Below, in pieces: positions 1 through 10,291 of a stretch of DNA of 64,000 nucleotides. Every line of letters begins with the position of its first letter. The first letter of the stretch is position 1. The stretch spans positions 5,295,878 through 5,359,877 of the forward strand of contig LR746264.1 in the NCBI GenBank assembly GCA_902729315.2. Direction: 5' to 3'. A program made the translations under genes and the position numbers. The stretch is from Spirodela intermedia. Lineage: Eukaryota; Streptophyta; Magnoliopsida; Alismatales; Araceae. Below the pieces are notes generated by a model, which saw nothing but the letters and a program-made list of their open reading frames with translations, did no database searches and was not told the DNA's origin.

Positions 1-248
1 AGAGAATGAGGTCTTCTGGCAATGAACTCTGCTGGCAATGCAATATGCGGAAAGGGAAAGAACTCTGTGGGCTGGTGTAGCTGATTGTGGATTTCAGAGT
101 GATCTAAACCAAAGAAAATGGCGACACCCCCCGGGAAAACATTGGTGTCTCCCGGTCACTTCCAAATTAGGGTTAGGGTTTTGGAGGTGTAGGACGGGGA
201 GGGCACACGGATTTGTAAGAGACAGCGACGAGGGAATCGACGAAGCAC

Positions 249-733
249 CTGCAGTTTGCCGCGATGGTTGCGAGGCCGGAGGTGGTGAAGCCCTCGCAGG
301 TCGCGAGACCGAGCACCTTGAAGTTGCAGAACGACTTGGCGACCAGCTCCAGGCACTCGTCGGAGACCACCATCCGCTTCAGGCGGAGCTCCTCCAACAA
401 GGGGCAACCCACCGCCAGCGCGGCGACCCAGTTGTAGGCGTCGCCGCCCCAGTCTTGGGGAACCAGATTGAAGTCGGCGAAATGGGGCTTCCCCTTGATC
501 GACACGGCCCGCAGCGCCGGGAACCGCTCGACCACCCGGCGGGGCCAGACGGCGTAGCAGTTGCCGACGAAGATCCTCCTCCGGGAGAACCGCTCGATCC
601 GCTGCCACGCCCTGCAGACTAGCGAGATCGCGTTCCGGTCCCCGTCCGCCGTCAGGAACGAGAACACGTGCTCCCACACCTCGTCGGGGAATGCCGCCGC
701 CGCCGCCAACGCCGCCCCCCCCATCATCCACAC
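249..733 (-). CDS. TIR1/AFB-type auxin receptor F-box protein, first exon only (gene runs off left edge)
   Basis: This exon encodes the N-terminal 161 residues of an auxin receptor of the TIR1/AFB family, the F-box subunit of an SCF ubiquitin ligase that targets Aux/IAA repressors in the nucleus. The F-box begins at [13 protein letters not shown] (about residue 15). It is followed by [24 protein letters not shown] and [17 protein letters not shown], which are family hallmarks, and by the first leucine-rich repeats ([30 protein letters not shown]). The exon ends inside the Arg codon after AANC at a clean CAG/GTGCTT donor (GT at 248-247), the usual first-intron position of the family; bases 1-248 are intron. 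An Ala-rich stretch, [14 protein letters not shown], precedes the F-box. Any of three clustered Met codons (733, 727, 724) could be the start. TIR1 and AFB2/3 cannot be separated from exon 1 alone. Confidence 0.93.
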
Positions 734-2937
734 CGCCTCCTTCCCACCGCCACCGCCGCCGCCGAAGCAGAAGAAGAAGAAGAAGAGAGAGAGGCAGGGG
801 AAGAGATAAGCTCTCGTGGGGCTGCGGAGCAGACCAGTAGGGGTTGATGCGGGTAACCGAGCCCTACAGTTTATAATTTCTTACCTCCCTCTTCTCCGCT
901 TCCCCTGTCGTTTTTCACCCTCTCTTCCTCCACTCTCTCCCCCCGTCTTTTCTGGGCTATGGCTTCTTCACCCTCGCCGGCAAAAACCAGAGCGCGACCC
1001 GAGAGAAGGGAGGAAAGGGGGAGAGCCCTCCTCGCCGGCGGCTACCCGCCGGCGACTGGACCGAGGAGGAAGGAACAGGGCCGGCGTGGGCGGTGGCCGT
1101 AGATCCCACCGAGAAGGGCACCAACAGTAGCCAAGTGCAGCAGGGCCGGTGCACGTCCATCAATCAGCAGGTGCCAGCTTGCCGGCGAATCCCGCCGCCG
1201 CGGTGTCCCATCGCTGCCACCCCGCCGCCCCCCACGGCGGCGGAGACAACTCCGTCCACCTGCCGGCCGGAGCCTGAACCGGCGGCCTTCTACACCAACC
1301 AGAGACGCACGCGAACCCCACGTGGTTCACACGGCATATCGGACCGGTCGAACCGGACCGGACCGGCCACCTCCGCCCCGCTCCATCGACGCCAGCCACG
1401 TGTGCGGCCCGCGACAGTCATTCGCACGTGGGAGACGGACGGTCAAGATAGATGGAGATCCTCTGTATCCGGGTGGTCCCCAGCATATTCTCCTTTCTCT
1501 TCCGACATGAGGTGTCGAAAGACGGCGGAGGTAGAGTCTAACCTCTCCAATCGGATGGCCCAAGACGTCCCCCGCTGGCGTCATTATCGCGTCCCTAGAC
1601 GCGCAGGAGTAGCGGATGCGTCACAAGCGGGCCCCACCCTTGATTCCATCATTGCAGCGTCCATTGTGCCACGTCATGTGACGGGACGGCACGACCGCCG
1701 CCCCGCCGACACTCTCCGATAGTCTCGAGCACTAAATGGGCCGAGGCCCATTCCACCCAAATCCCCTCCACTTGGTTTTCTTTTACGGCCCAATGAAAGC
1801 CATGCGGCGGCGGTTCAATGCGTACGAGGAAATCGGTCCGATTCAATGCTTCGTCAGCGCCGAGTGGCACCCTACAAAAATCTGACGGGGGCCACGTCAA
1901 TTATTAATTTATTTGGGCAGCTTTGAGCGATGAGTCGCCGCACAGTCAGAACCGTCGGAAGGGAGTACCCGGACGTAGACCCGATTAATTAGGGGCTTCT
2001 GCTCGTATGTGACCGTTTTCGGGTGGGTGGGACCCGTGCGGGGGTCCGGATCGGGACGCGGTATGTGGCGGGGGGATGGGGGGAGGGGCATGGGGAGCGG
2101 GACAAAACTGGCCGTCAGATGCGGCCAGGTCACGGCTACGTGGATGGATAGGCACGGAACGCGTGGGAGAGGGAAACCGCGGGAACAACTTGACGCTCGA
2201 AACAATCGTGGCTTCTGTGTTAACGCCCACTTGTCTTTTCTAGGATCCAGAGACTTCCAGATTCATGGCGGAGCGAGCTGGACGCGCGACAGTTGGCAGC
2301 ATAAGAGCCGCACACGTGGCGGCCGCGGAAGTCCCCTCCCCGAGCAGAAAGGCATCTGCCTTGAAGCAGGAGATAAGATCGGATTACTTCTCTCTCTCTC
2401 TCTCTTTCTCTCGCTCTTATCCACCCGGCTTGCCACTCTTGGTCGGTCCGTCAGGTGGAGTCCACAAGTTAGCGCTTGCATCGGACGGAGATCCGGGGTG
2501 GTACCGTTGTCCGTCCGATCAGACGGCCTGCCGTCGCCAATGGCTGGGGAGACGACCAAAGTTTGACCGGAAGAAGTGGAGACAGAGAGGACTGAGGGAC
2601 TGTTGGGGCCCGCTTTGGTTGTCAGACAGCGCCTTCTACCAAGTTCCTCGCGCCACGTGGCTATCAGGACGGCCCACGTCACTCCTATTCCAGAGAGGGG
2701 GCGCAGCTGGAACCGCCACTTCTCTTCGTTAATCCGAATGGACGGCGAGATAGCGTCACTAAGCTGCTGGTTACCGCAAACGCAATATGTGGGGACGAGC
2801 ATCCGGTGAAACGCGGGGAGGAGGAAACGGCGAAAGAGGAGGAGTCGGCGGAGCAACTTAGGAGGTACAAGGAGGCGGTCCCCACGCTCTAACTTGGCTC
2901 AATGATGTTTGACACGTGGTGAGGGGGCTTTCCAAAG
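734..2937. other. Divergent intergenic region between TIR1/AFB and BAM9
   Basis: About 2.2 kb of GC-rich DNA lies between two divergently transcribed genes. A GAA/GA-rich stretch at 768-800 probably belongs to the TIR1/AFB 5' leader. Open frames in this stretch, such as 1093-1722, have low-complexity Pro/Arg/Thr composition and no recognisable domain, so they look like chance ORFs in GC-rich DNA. Palindromic CACGTG sites are frequent (separate entry). Confidence 0.7.
1319..2918. promoter_or_regulatory. Cluster of six CACGTG G-boxes upstream of BAM9
   Basis: CACGTG hexamers occur at 1319-1324, 1397-1402, 1425-1430, 2313-2318, 2654-2659 and 2913-2918. The last is about 25 bp upstream of the BAM9 TATA box. 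G-boxes bind bHLH factors (PIF, BZR-related) and bZIP factors. About one would be expected by chance in 2 kb of balanced composition. Which flanking gene they control cannot be told from sequence. Confidence 0.55.
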
Positions 2938-2950
2938 TCTATAAATAGGG
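2938..2950 (+). promoter_or_regulatory. TATA box of BAM9
   Basis: The motif TCTATAAATAGGG is a near-perfect plant TATA box on the plus strand, about 235 bp upstream of the BAM9 start codon. It implies a transcription start near 2970-2980 and a leader of about 200 nt. Confidence 0.7.
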
Positions 2951-3178
2951 CATCCCAGACCCCTTCTCCATATATCTATCGATTAAACCCGTTCAAAGCG
3001 TTCGTCTCGAAAGATCCGTGATCATCATCCCCTTCCGTTCTCCCTTATCCATTCGCTTGAATCCCGTCCGACCTTTCTTCCTTCCGATTCTTGATCGAAG
3101 ATCTACTAGGGTTTCCTTGCTGCCTAGTTCACGATCTCCACATCTCTGCGGATACCTCTGGATTCGATTAGGGCTGCC

Positions 3179-5244
3179 ATGGAAGTCTCGGTGGTTGCAA
3201 GGCAGGCCAGCGCCGCGGGAACGGAGATGCTGATGCTGCCGGTGCGGAGCCGCGTCCAGCATCTTCCCGCGAGGCAGAGGAGGAGGATCGCGATTCCAGT
3301 CTCCGGGGTGCCGAGCCACGCCGTGGCGGTGGTGGCGGCCGTTCCTCGGTGCCGGAGGAGGCCGACTGCGATCCGCGCGGCGATCCGGTCGGAGGTGGCC
3401 GGTGATACCGCGAAGAAGACTGCTACGAGAAAGGAGTCGCCACGGAGATTGACGGTATGTTCTTTATCCTCCTGTTCACTTTTCTCTTGGAAGGATCCTC
3501 GAAGGAAGATGATGAAATCCCGTGGATGGATGAAATTTTTGCTTACAATTTCTCTATTTTTTTAAAAAATAAAAAGATAAATCGAACTTTGTGCAGATTA
3601 TTCTGCAGATAAATATTCCGGGAAATTTTTTAAGGTATTATATTGTATCCTAAGTTCTTGGGGGGAAAACTGCAATAATTGCGAACAAATTTCGATTTGC
3701 TTGTTTCCTTTGAACGATCTGCGGTTTTGCAAGAGGGTGCAACTTACAATCGAGCTTCTCCTCTGCAGGCTGATAGCCCTCAGTTATTCGTGGGGCTTCC
3801 TCTAGATGCGGTCTCCGACTGCAACACCGTGAACCACGCGAAGGCGATCGCAGCCGGACTGAAGGCCCTAAAGCTTCTAGGAGTCGACGGCGTGGAACTA
3901 CCGATATGGTGGGGAGTCGTGGAGAAGGAAGCCATGGGGAAGTACGACTGGTCGGGCTACTTGGCCCTTGCCCAGACGATCCGCGACGCCGGCCTCCAGA
4001 TCCGTGCATCCCTCTACTTCCACGCCTCCACCGAACCCGCTATGCCTCTCCCGCAGTGGGTGTCCAAGATCGGCGAAGGCAACCCGGACATCTTCTTCAC
4101 AGATAGGGCCGGCAAGCGCCACAACAACTACCTCTCCCTGGCAGTCGATGATCTCCCCGTGCTGGAGGGTAAGACTCCGGTGGAGGTCTACGCGGGCTTC
4201 CTTCAGAGCTTCAGAGCCACCTTCTCAGATTTCCTCGGTTCCACCATCAAGGTAAATTGAGCTTCTGCGCGTTTTCCTCTCGCCTTTCTTCATCGTCTGG
4301 TGAAAACTCCATCTAAGATTTGGGGATTTTCCATCCACTTGCAGGATGTTCTTGTTGGCCTTGGTCCTGATGGTGAGCTGAAGTACCCGTCGCAGCAGCC
4401 GGCTCCGAGGAACAAGCAAGTCGCTGGAGTGGGGGAGTTCCAGTGCTACGACAAGAACATGCTGAATCATCTCAAGGAGCACGCAGAGGCCACCGGGAAC
4501 CATTTCTGGGGTCTCTCCGGTCCCCACGACGCCCCCCACTACAATGAGTCTCCCGAGTCCACCAATTTCTTCAAGGAGCACGGAGGGTCGTGGGACACCC
4601 CGTACGGCAACTTCTTCCTCTCCTGGTATTCCAGCCAGCTCGTCGCTCACGGCGACCGCATCCTCTCCGTCGCCTCTGCGGCCTTCGGGGACCTCCCCTT
4701 GATCGTCTACGGCAAGCTCCCGGTGATGCACGCCTGGTACAAGCACCGTTCCCACCCCTCCGAGCTCACTGCCGGCTACCACAACACGGCCAACTCCGAC
4801 GGCTACGAGGCCGTTGCGAAGGTGTTCGCGCGGCACTCCTGCGGCATGATCCTCCCTGCCATGGACCTCTCCGACGAGCACCAGCCGCCGGCCTCGCGTT
4901 CCAGCCCGGAGGCGCTGGTGGCACAGATCATGAGGGCCTGCGAGAAGCACGGGGTCGTCGTCTCCGGGGAGAACTCCTCCCTCCGCGGCTCCCCCGACGT
5001 CGTCTTCGGCAAGATCAAGGAGACCCTCTCCAAGGGCAAGCCGTCCCCGGTGGGTCAATTCACCTACCAGCGGATGGGGGCATACTTCTTCTCCCCCGAG
5101 CACTTCCCCATGTTCACGCAGTTCGTCAGGAGCCTCGACTGGTCCGACTTGCACCCCGACGACTTGCCCGCCGGCGACGACGAGACCATCCCCTTGACAC
5201 CGAGTTCGGCGGCTGAGGGCACCAGACAGATGCAAGCCGTCTGA
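3179..5244 (+). CDS. BAM9: Beta-amylase-like protein 9 (probably non-catalytic), plastid
   Basis: Three exons, 3179-3454, 3769-4251 and 4345-5244, join in phase 0 and give 552 aa. The MEVSV start, LFVGLPLDAVSDCN, ELPIWWGVVEKEA and the C-terminal MDLSDEHQ and FTYQRMGA blocks identify the BAM9 branch rather than the starch-cleaving BAM1/3 enzymes. BAM9 is a glycoside hydrolase family 14 protein of the plastid regarded as lacking normal amylolytic activity and linked to leaf starch turnover. Here the flexible-loop segment that carries the catalytic-site Asp in active enzymes is replaced by FHASTEPAMPLPQWV (about residues 176-190). Both catalytic glutamates seem to remain: Glu264 in GPDGELKYPS and Glu462 in GENSS. 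The Arg/Ala-rich first exon looks like a transit peptide. A TATA box and a G-box lie just upstream. Confidence 0.93.
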
Positions 5245-6315
5245 GAGGAGGAGCAGTAAGTAAGTAGTAGGCAGACGAAGAAGAAGAAGAGGAGGAAGAA
5301 GAAGAAGAAGAAGATGATTGCCATTAATTTGTTACCCCCACCCCCCTCGCTCTATGTACATAGTATAATGGTGGTGGACTTGATGCATAAGCGAGGGCGT
5401 CCCTCCGAGGAGTAGTAGCCTAGACACGAAGTGATTTGTTATTTTTGCTGAATTTTTGAGGCACAATACATCTAGCAGAAGGAGAAGTACATTGAAATCT
5501 CGGTCCCTCTGTCTTCCTCTCGCTCTCCCTTCTCCTGTTTCTGTCTGTGCAACCTCGATGAAGACGACGATGATCACATCTTTCTACAGCACCACGACGA
5601 TGATTGGCTGACTCGGCAGCGTGCCTTGTCTCAGGAAGACGAGGGTCAGGTCTCGTGTTTGACTCCTTCCGAGTCTTTGACCGCGTGGAACGCTCTGGGT
5701 GACGAGTCCCGCGAGGCTTGTATTTGACTAAAGCCCCCAGCTGGGTCGGCCTTGTCGGCGACCGCCATAGCGGCGCTTTTCCTGGGGCCGTCGCCGGAGT
5801 CCAGGGAAGAAGAAGAAGAAGAAGAAGAGAGAGAGAGAGAGAGAGAGTAGACCACCGTAGAGGATGACGACAGCACGAATCTAATCGAAACTTCGAAGGT
5901 TGACCAGCGTCTTCAGAGATAACCACGTTGATCTCACTAAACTGGTCGTGAAAACCGGAGCCGCGTATTTTGACCACGCTGACGCAGAATCTCGTTCGTG
6001 CCATGTGAGCACATTGAGCATATTGAGCACATTCAGATCCCGTCGGCGGGCGGTCACGCCCATCCGTAAACCGGCAGCGGAACCAGCGAAACATCCCGTA
6101 TACAGCAGTGGGAAATTTACATACAGCAAGAGAGAGACGACGAAACATCTGCTCCCAACGTGGGCGAGTCCAACCCTCTCAACTCTTCTCGAAGGAATCC
6201 ATCCAGCCGACGTTGGATCGGATTGCGGCCGTTTCAAAGAGATCATCTGGGTATTGATAAAGATGAGTTTCTTTTTTCTCCTTCTTTTCTCCCTTCTGCC
6301 GCATGATTGTTGATA
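5245..6315. other. Convergent intergenic region, BAM9 and tubby-like 3' ends
   Basis: The region contains the 3' UTRs of two convergent genes. A purine tract of AAG/GAA repeats occupies 5277-5314 and a second GAA/GA tract 5808-5848. Long frames here (for example minus-strand 5420-6148) read through these repeats and show no domain. I see no gene. Confidence 0.6.
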
Positions 6316-6813
6316 CTATTTACAGGCAATCTTGGTGTCGAAGCTGCTGAGGCAGATGGCGAAGGCCTGGAAGGCCGACAGGGGGTACTGGTAATCCATG
6401 GTGAAGAGGTCCTTGCCCACCTTCCCGAACTGGAGGACGATCCTCTCGTTGTCCGGGCCGCTCCCCGACGACGTAACCAGCTGGAAGTTCTTCACGGAAG
6501 CTACGGTGACCCTGCCGCGGAAGTTGAGGCACCAGCACTGGAGCTGCTCGTGCCACCGTGGGGCCTTGTTCTCCAGCACCAGCAGCTCCTCCCCCCTCCC
6601 CGCCGCCGCCCTTGGCCCCGAAGAGAAGCTCTCCGCGCGACAGGACTTGGTTCGGAAGAAGGGGATCGACGAGAACGAGTCCACGCCACCCATCGGAAAC
6701 TCCGTCTGCGTCGGAGCGGCGCCGCCGACCCTCATCGCCGACGCCGGTATTGCGTCCATCGTGCATTGCATCCTTCTCGGCCCCCTGGATTCAACAAGGA
6801 TTACCATGAAGAA

Positions 6814-6851
<38 letters not shown>

Positions 6852-7319
6852 ATTGAGCAATAACCATCTTGAGTTTCCATGGTTTTAATGGCGAGCTTCT
6901 CACCTGGAATTCAGGACGTTGAGCTCGTAGGCGATGTGGGCGAGGGGATAGTTCCCGGCAGGCACCCTGGGGGAGACCTGGCTGGAGCCCAGCCTGGTGG
7001 AGCGGCTTCTTTCGACCGTAGCGCCGGCGTGGGGGGGCATCGCATCGTACGCGACGAATTTAGTTCCCAGGAAGTTCGATCTGGCCAAAGATGAAAGAGC
7101 AAATTAATTTCTTTGGTAGTCACAGATGACTGATTTTGGGGCGACCCAGATGAAACTCACTTCAATTTCCCGATGTAGGCTGCGCTTCCTTTGGATACGT
7201 CGCTCGGATTCATAGAAATGACGTAGTCGGTGCAGGTCAGGTGGCGGCTTCTGCAGGCGGCGAGGAGGAACTTGCCGCTGTCTGTGAGGGCTGTATGGCA
7301 ACGACACAGAGATAGAGAA

Positions 7320-7352
<33 letters not shown>

Positions 7353-8226
7353 ATGTAGTCAGCGATTGGGATGCACTTCTTCCTTCCTATTCTAGATCGG
7401 GTGCATGGATTGGATCCCACATTCTACCGCCTCTGTGACTACTACCCAGAATAGGAAGAATGGAGCACATCGGCTAGAACAGCAGCTAGAATTAAAATGC
7501 ACAGGATGGAAGACCAGTATTGCTAAATAAAGATGGTGAAATAAATAAAGCGTGGCTCAGCATGCGGTAGAGAGAAGCAGAGAGTGCCAGCTGAGGAGAA
7601 GATGAGCAGAATTACCTCGGGTAAGACCAAGGTAGAGGTGGTACGTCTGCGTCGCTCGATTTCTTTTTATGAAACACTGGAGGAGCGAGTCCCTCGGGCC
7701 GGGCTTCAGACCATGCATCAGATTTTCCAAGGGTCAGTGGTGATGAATCCGAAGAGTAAACTCGTAAGCTATGGCGGAGGGGAAGGTCTCGGACAACTTT
7801 CAGAAGAAGATCATGTTTTTAATCTTCTGAGGAAAAGAATAGCCTGACCTGCTTCAGAGAGATTGGGAAGGTCAGCTTGCCGGAGATTTCGGGGGTCTTG
7901 ACGATCTCCTTGATGATCTCCCTCCAGCCCCTGCAGACGCCTGCGCAGGAGACCACGAACTTCCTGCGCGGCCATGCGCCCTCTGAATCTTCGACCCTCT
8001 GTAGTACGTCCCACAGGAGCTCGGGGGGGATGGCCGCCCAGCAGCTCAGCTTGAGGGCATCGACGGTTCCCCCCCCCGCCGCCGCCGCCGCCGCTGCCCG
8101 ATCATGGACCACCGCGCGATGAGAGCGCGAACGCAGGCCATAACCGCCGAGCTTCACCTCGAATCCTTTCCTCGAGATGCTCCCGATCTCCCCTTTCACG
8201 TCCTGGATGATGCTTCTGAACGACAT
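6316..8226 (-). CDS. Tubby-like F-box protein
   Basis: Five exons on the minus strand (8226-7849, 7703-7616, 7290-7161, 7080-6904, 6784-6316) join in one frame and give 413 aa, typical for plant tubby-like proteins. Residues 1-40 hold the conserved [22 protein letters not shown] start. The F-box spans about 60-109 ([16 protein letters not shown]). The tubby domain runs from about 120 to the end, with [45 protein letters not shown] and the terminal [28 protein letters not shown] block. Lys139/Arg140 in FIKRN correspond to the phosphoinositide-binding pair that tethers these proteins to the plasma membrane. As a class they bind ASK proteins of SCF ligases and act in ABA and stress responses. 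An Ala run (about residues 44-50) and Gly run vary between species. All splice sites are GT-AG. Confidence 0.95.
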
Positions 8227-10291
8227 GTATCCAATACCTCACCAAATCCGCACAGACACGAGAAATTCCTCGCAGATCAAGGACCGAAATTAGCGCACAT
8301 TTGCGCCCCTCCGACAGAAACACGGAGCTCTCACGAATCCAAGTCTTAGAGGAGCTCGAAAAGATCGCCGGGAATCTCTCTTCCGCTCCGCTGCTTCAAG
8401 CAAATGTACAGCAATTCACGACAATAAGCGATGAACTGCTCTGGCCAGGGAGCAGCAAGAGTCACGTGGCGTCTGCGCGTCCAATTCACCGAGAAGAAGG
8501 GGCCAAGGGCGTCGGATCAGGAAGGCGAGCTACTTTCTGTCTCCGGAGCACCGCTTTCCTCTGCCTCCGCCTTTTATCGGTCGACCTGGCGGCGACCAGT
8601 CGAGGGCTTGTTGATCCCGACGACCAGGGAGAGGGAATCAGATCAGACGGCACGAGTCCTGTAGAAATCGCCACAAGCTGTGAATCGAGGAAGGAGAGAA
8701 GTGCGGTCCGCCGGAGAGCTTGGGTTAGTAAAGGAGGAGGCGGGCGGCTATGCGGAGAACTCCCGTCGAGGCGGGGAACGAGCAGCTTCGCGCTTCTGCT
8801 TCTCCACTGAGATCACGCGTTTTCACGAGAGCTGTGGGGAAAGGAAGGGAAGGCTGCAGCTATGGAGAAGAAGATCGATAGCCTCTGGATATTGCTGAGA
8901 GAGAGAAAGAGATACACGCATGTAGAGAGAGAGAGAGAGACAGTGAGAGAGAGAGAGAGAGAAAGAAAGAATTAATTAAGTAATTCACTCGCTTCTCTCT
9001 CCTCGTAGGCCTTTTCAGGGTGAAGCACAGCGGTCGACGGCTGTCTCGACCAGTGATGATAAAGTAAGTTTATCACCCTCCTTGCTTCGATTAATATCGA
9101 CATTGCCCTATCCGTGCTGAAACTTATAACCCTCATTGTACCAATAATACCCAAATTGCCACTAACACCCTCCAAACTCTCTCTCTCTCTCGGCCTGGGA
9201 CTGAGACGGGAGCATCTAGATTCCCCTTCTCCAGCCCCCCCCCACGTTACTACTCTTTTTCGGCGTCGGTGGGCGGCGGCGGCGTTAGCTGACGGCGTAA
9301 ACGGAGACATGTGAAAAGGACGCCAGCCGCCGATAGACCTCCGACGTGGCATCTTATCGGATCCAGAAGACGGAGATTAGAAGGTCAGACACGAGCCAAA
9401 AAAATCAACGGAAGCTTCTTCCGCTGCCCTAATTTCTCGAGGCGTCAAGCGGATAATACTCGATAAGCCGTTGACTTTGATGAGGCCAGTGGATATGGTC
9501 GCCGCCGACCTTTGCTAGAAAAAGGCCGCATCCACGGCGGCAGTCGGCAAAACCGGCGACGGCAGCGATCCGCTTATCTTGTAGAAAGGAACTAGAGATC
9601 CCCGAGTCAAATCTGGCCCAAAGAGGCGCCGAGGGAGGGTCAGAGAAGACTATTGAATGCCACGTGGTGGTCCCGATCTTATCCCCTAACCTTTATATCT
9701 TTAATGTGCGAAGGAGGATGACACGTGCGCCAATGATCCGACCCGGCGGCGCGGGACACGGCGGCGGTCGGGTGGGACCGTCTGATGGCGGCGCGACGGC
9801 GGGCCGAGATGTCCGAAACGGCGGTGAGCGAGCTGCTAACAACGGGAAAACACGACCTTCGAGGGTTTAAATGGGGAAAAAATACTATTTTTAGGAAAAG
9901 AAGGTAAGAGTCTGTTGAACTCATTCACTTGAGTTGGACCGTCAGAAACCTTAAGCTGCTCAATAAGAGGAGCAGCTCTTGGATGGGAAATTACAGATGA
10001 ACCAGCCTTCGGCTAGAACGAGAGGACCACAAAGTCCCAGTTTTTTTTTTTCTTCCTTTTTGTTGCTGTTGCTATTGTTGCTGTAATTGAATAAAATTTC
10101 CCAGGAAGACCGCAAGATCTCTACAGACGCGCTGACGTGGAGCCACGGAACTGGGGGGCCGGCGCAGGAAGGACAGCTAGCTCGTGCGAGTTGGTCTCAT
10201 CTGCGAGCAACGAGAGAAAGCGAGCGTTATACGATCTTCAACAAGGCTCGTGGGGTCAGAGCGAGGTAGGCACTGTTTACTAGCCCCACGG
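8227..10291. other. Intergenic: tubby-like promoter and zinc-finger gene 3' end
   Basis: Two kilobases separate the start of the tubby-like gene from the presumed 3' end of the zinc-finger gene; both are on the minus strand. GA repeats occupy about 8900-8970. CACGTG G-boxes lie at 8463-8468, 9661-9666 and 9722-9727. Frames here carry no recognisable domain. A segment at about 10110-10225, read on the minus strand, is preceded by a good acceptor (TTGCTCGCAG) and could be a last small exon of the zinc-finger gene, but the frame stops after seven codons. Confidence 0.5.

Noticed and set aside
1093-1722. 209-codon plus-strand frame in the TIR1/BAM9 intergenic region
   Set aside because: It is rich in Pro, Arg and Thr, has no domain, lies in very GC-rich DNA where stops are rare, and contains G-box motifs.
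4225-5235. 336-codon minus-strand frame opposite BAM9 exon 3
   Set aside because: It is antisense to a well-supported GC-rich exon and shows typical shadow-frame composition.
3179-5244. Assignment as an active chloroplast beta-amylase (BAM1/BAM3)
   Set aside because: The flexible loop is missing and the sequence follows the BAM9 branch at many positions.
5420-6148. 242-codon minus-strand frame between BAM9 and the tubby-like gene
   Set aside because: It runs through a GAA/GA simple repeat giving poly-Ser/Leu, with no domain and no promoter.
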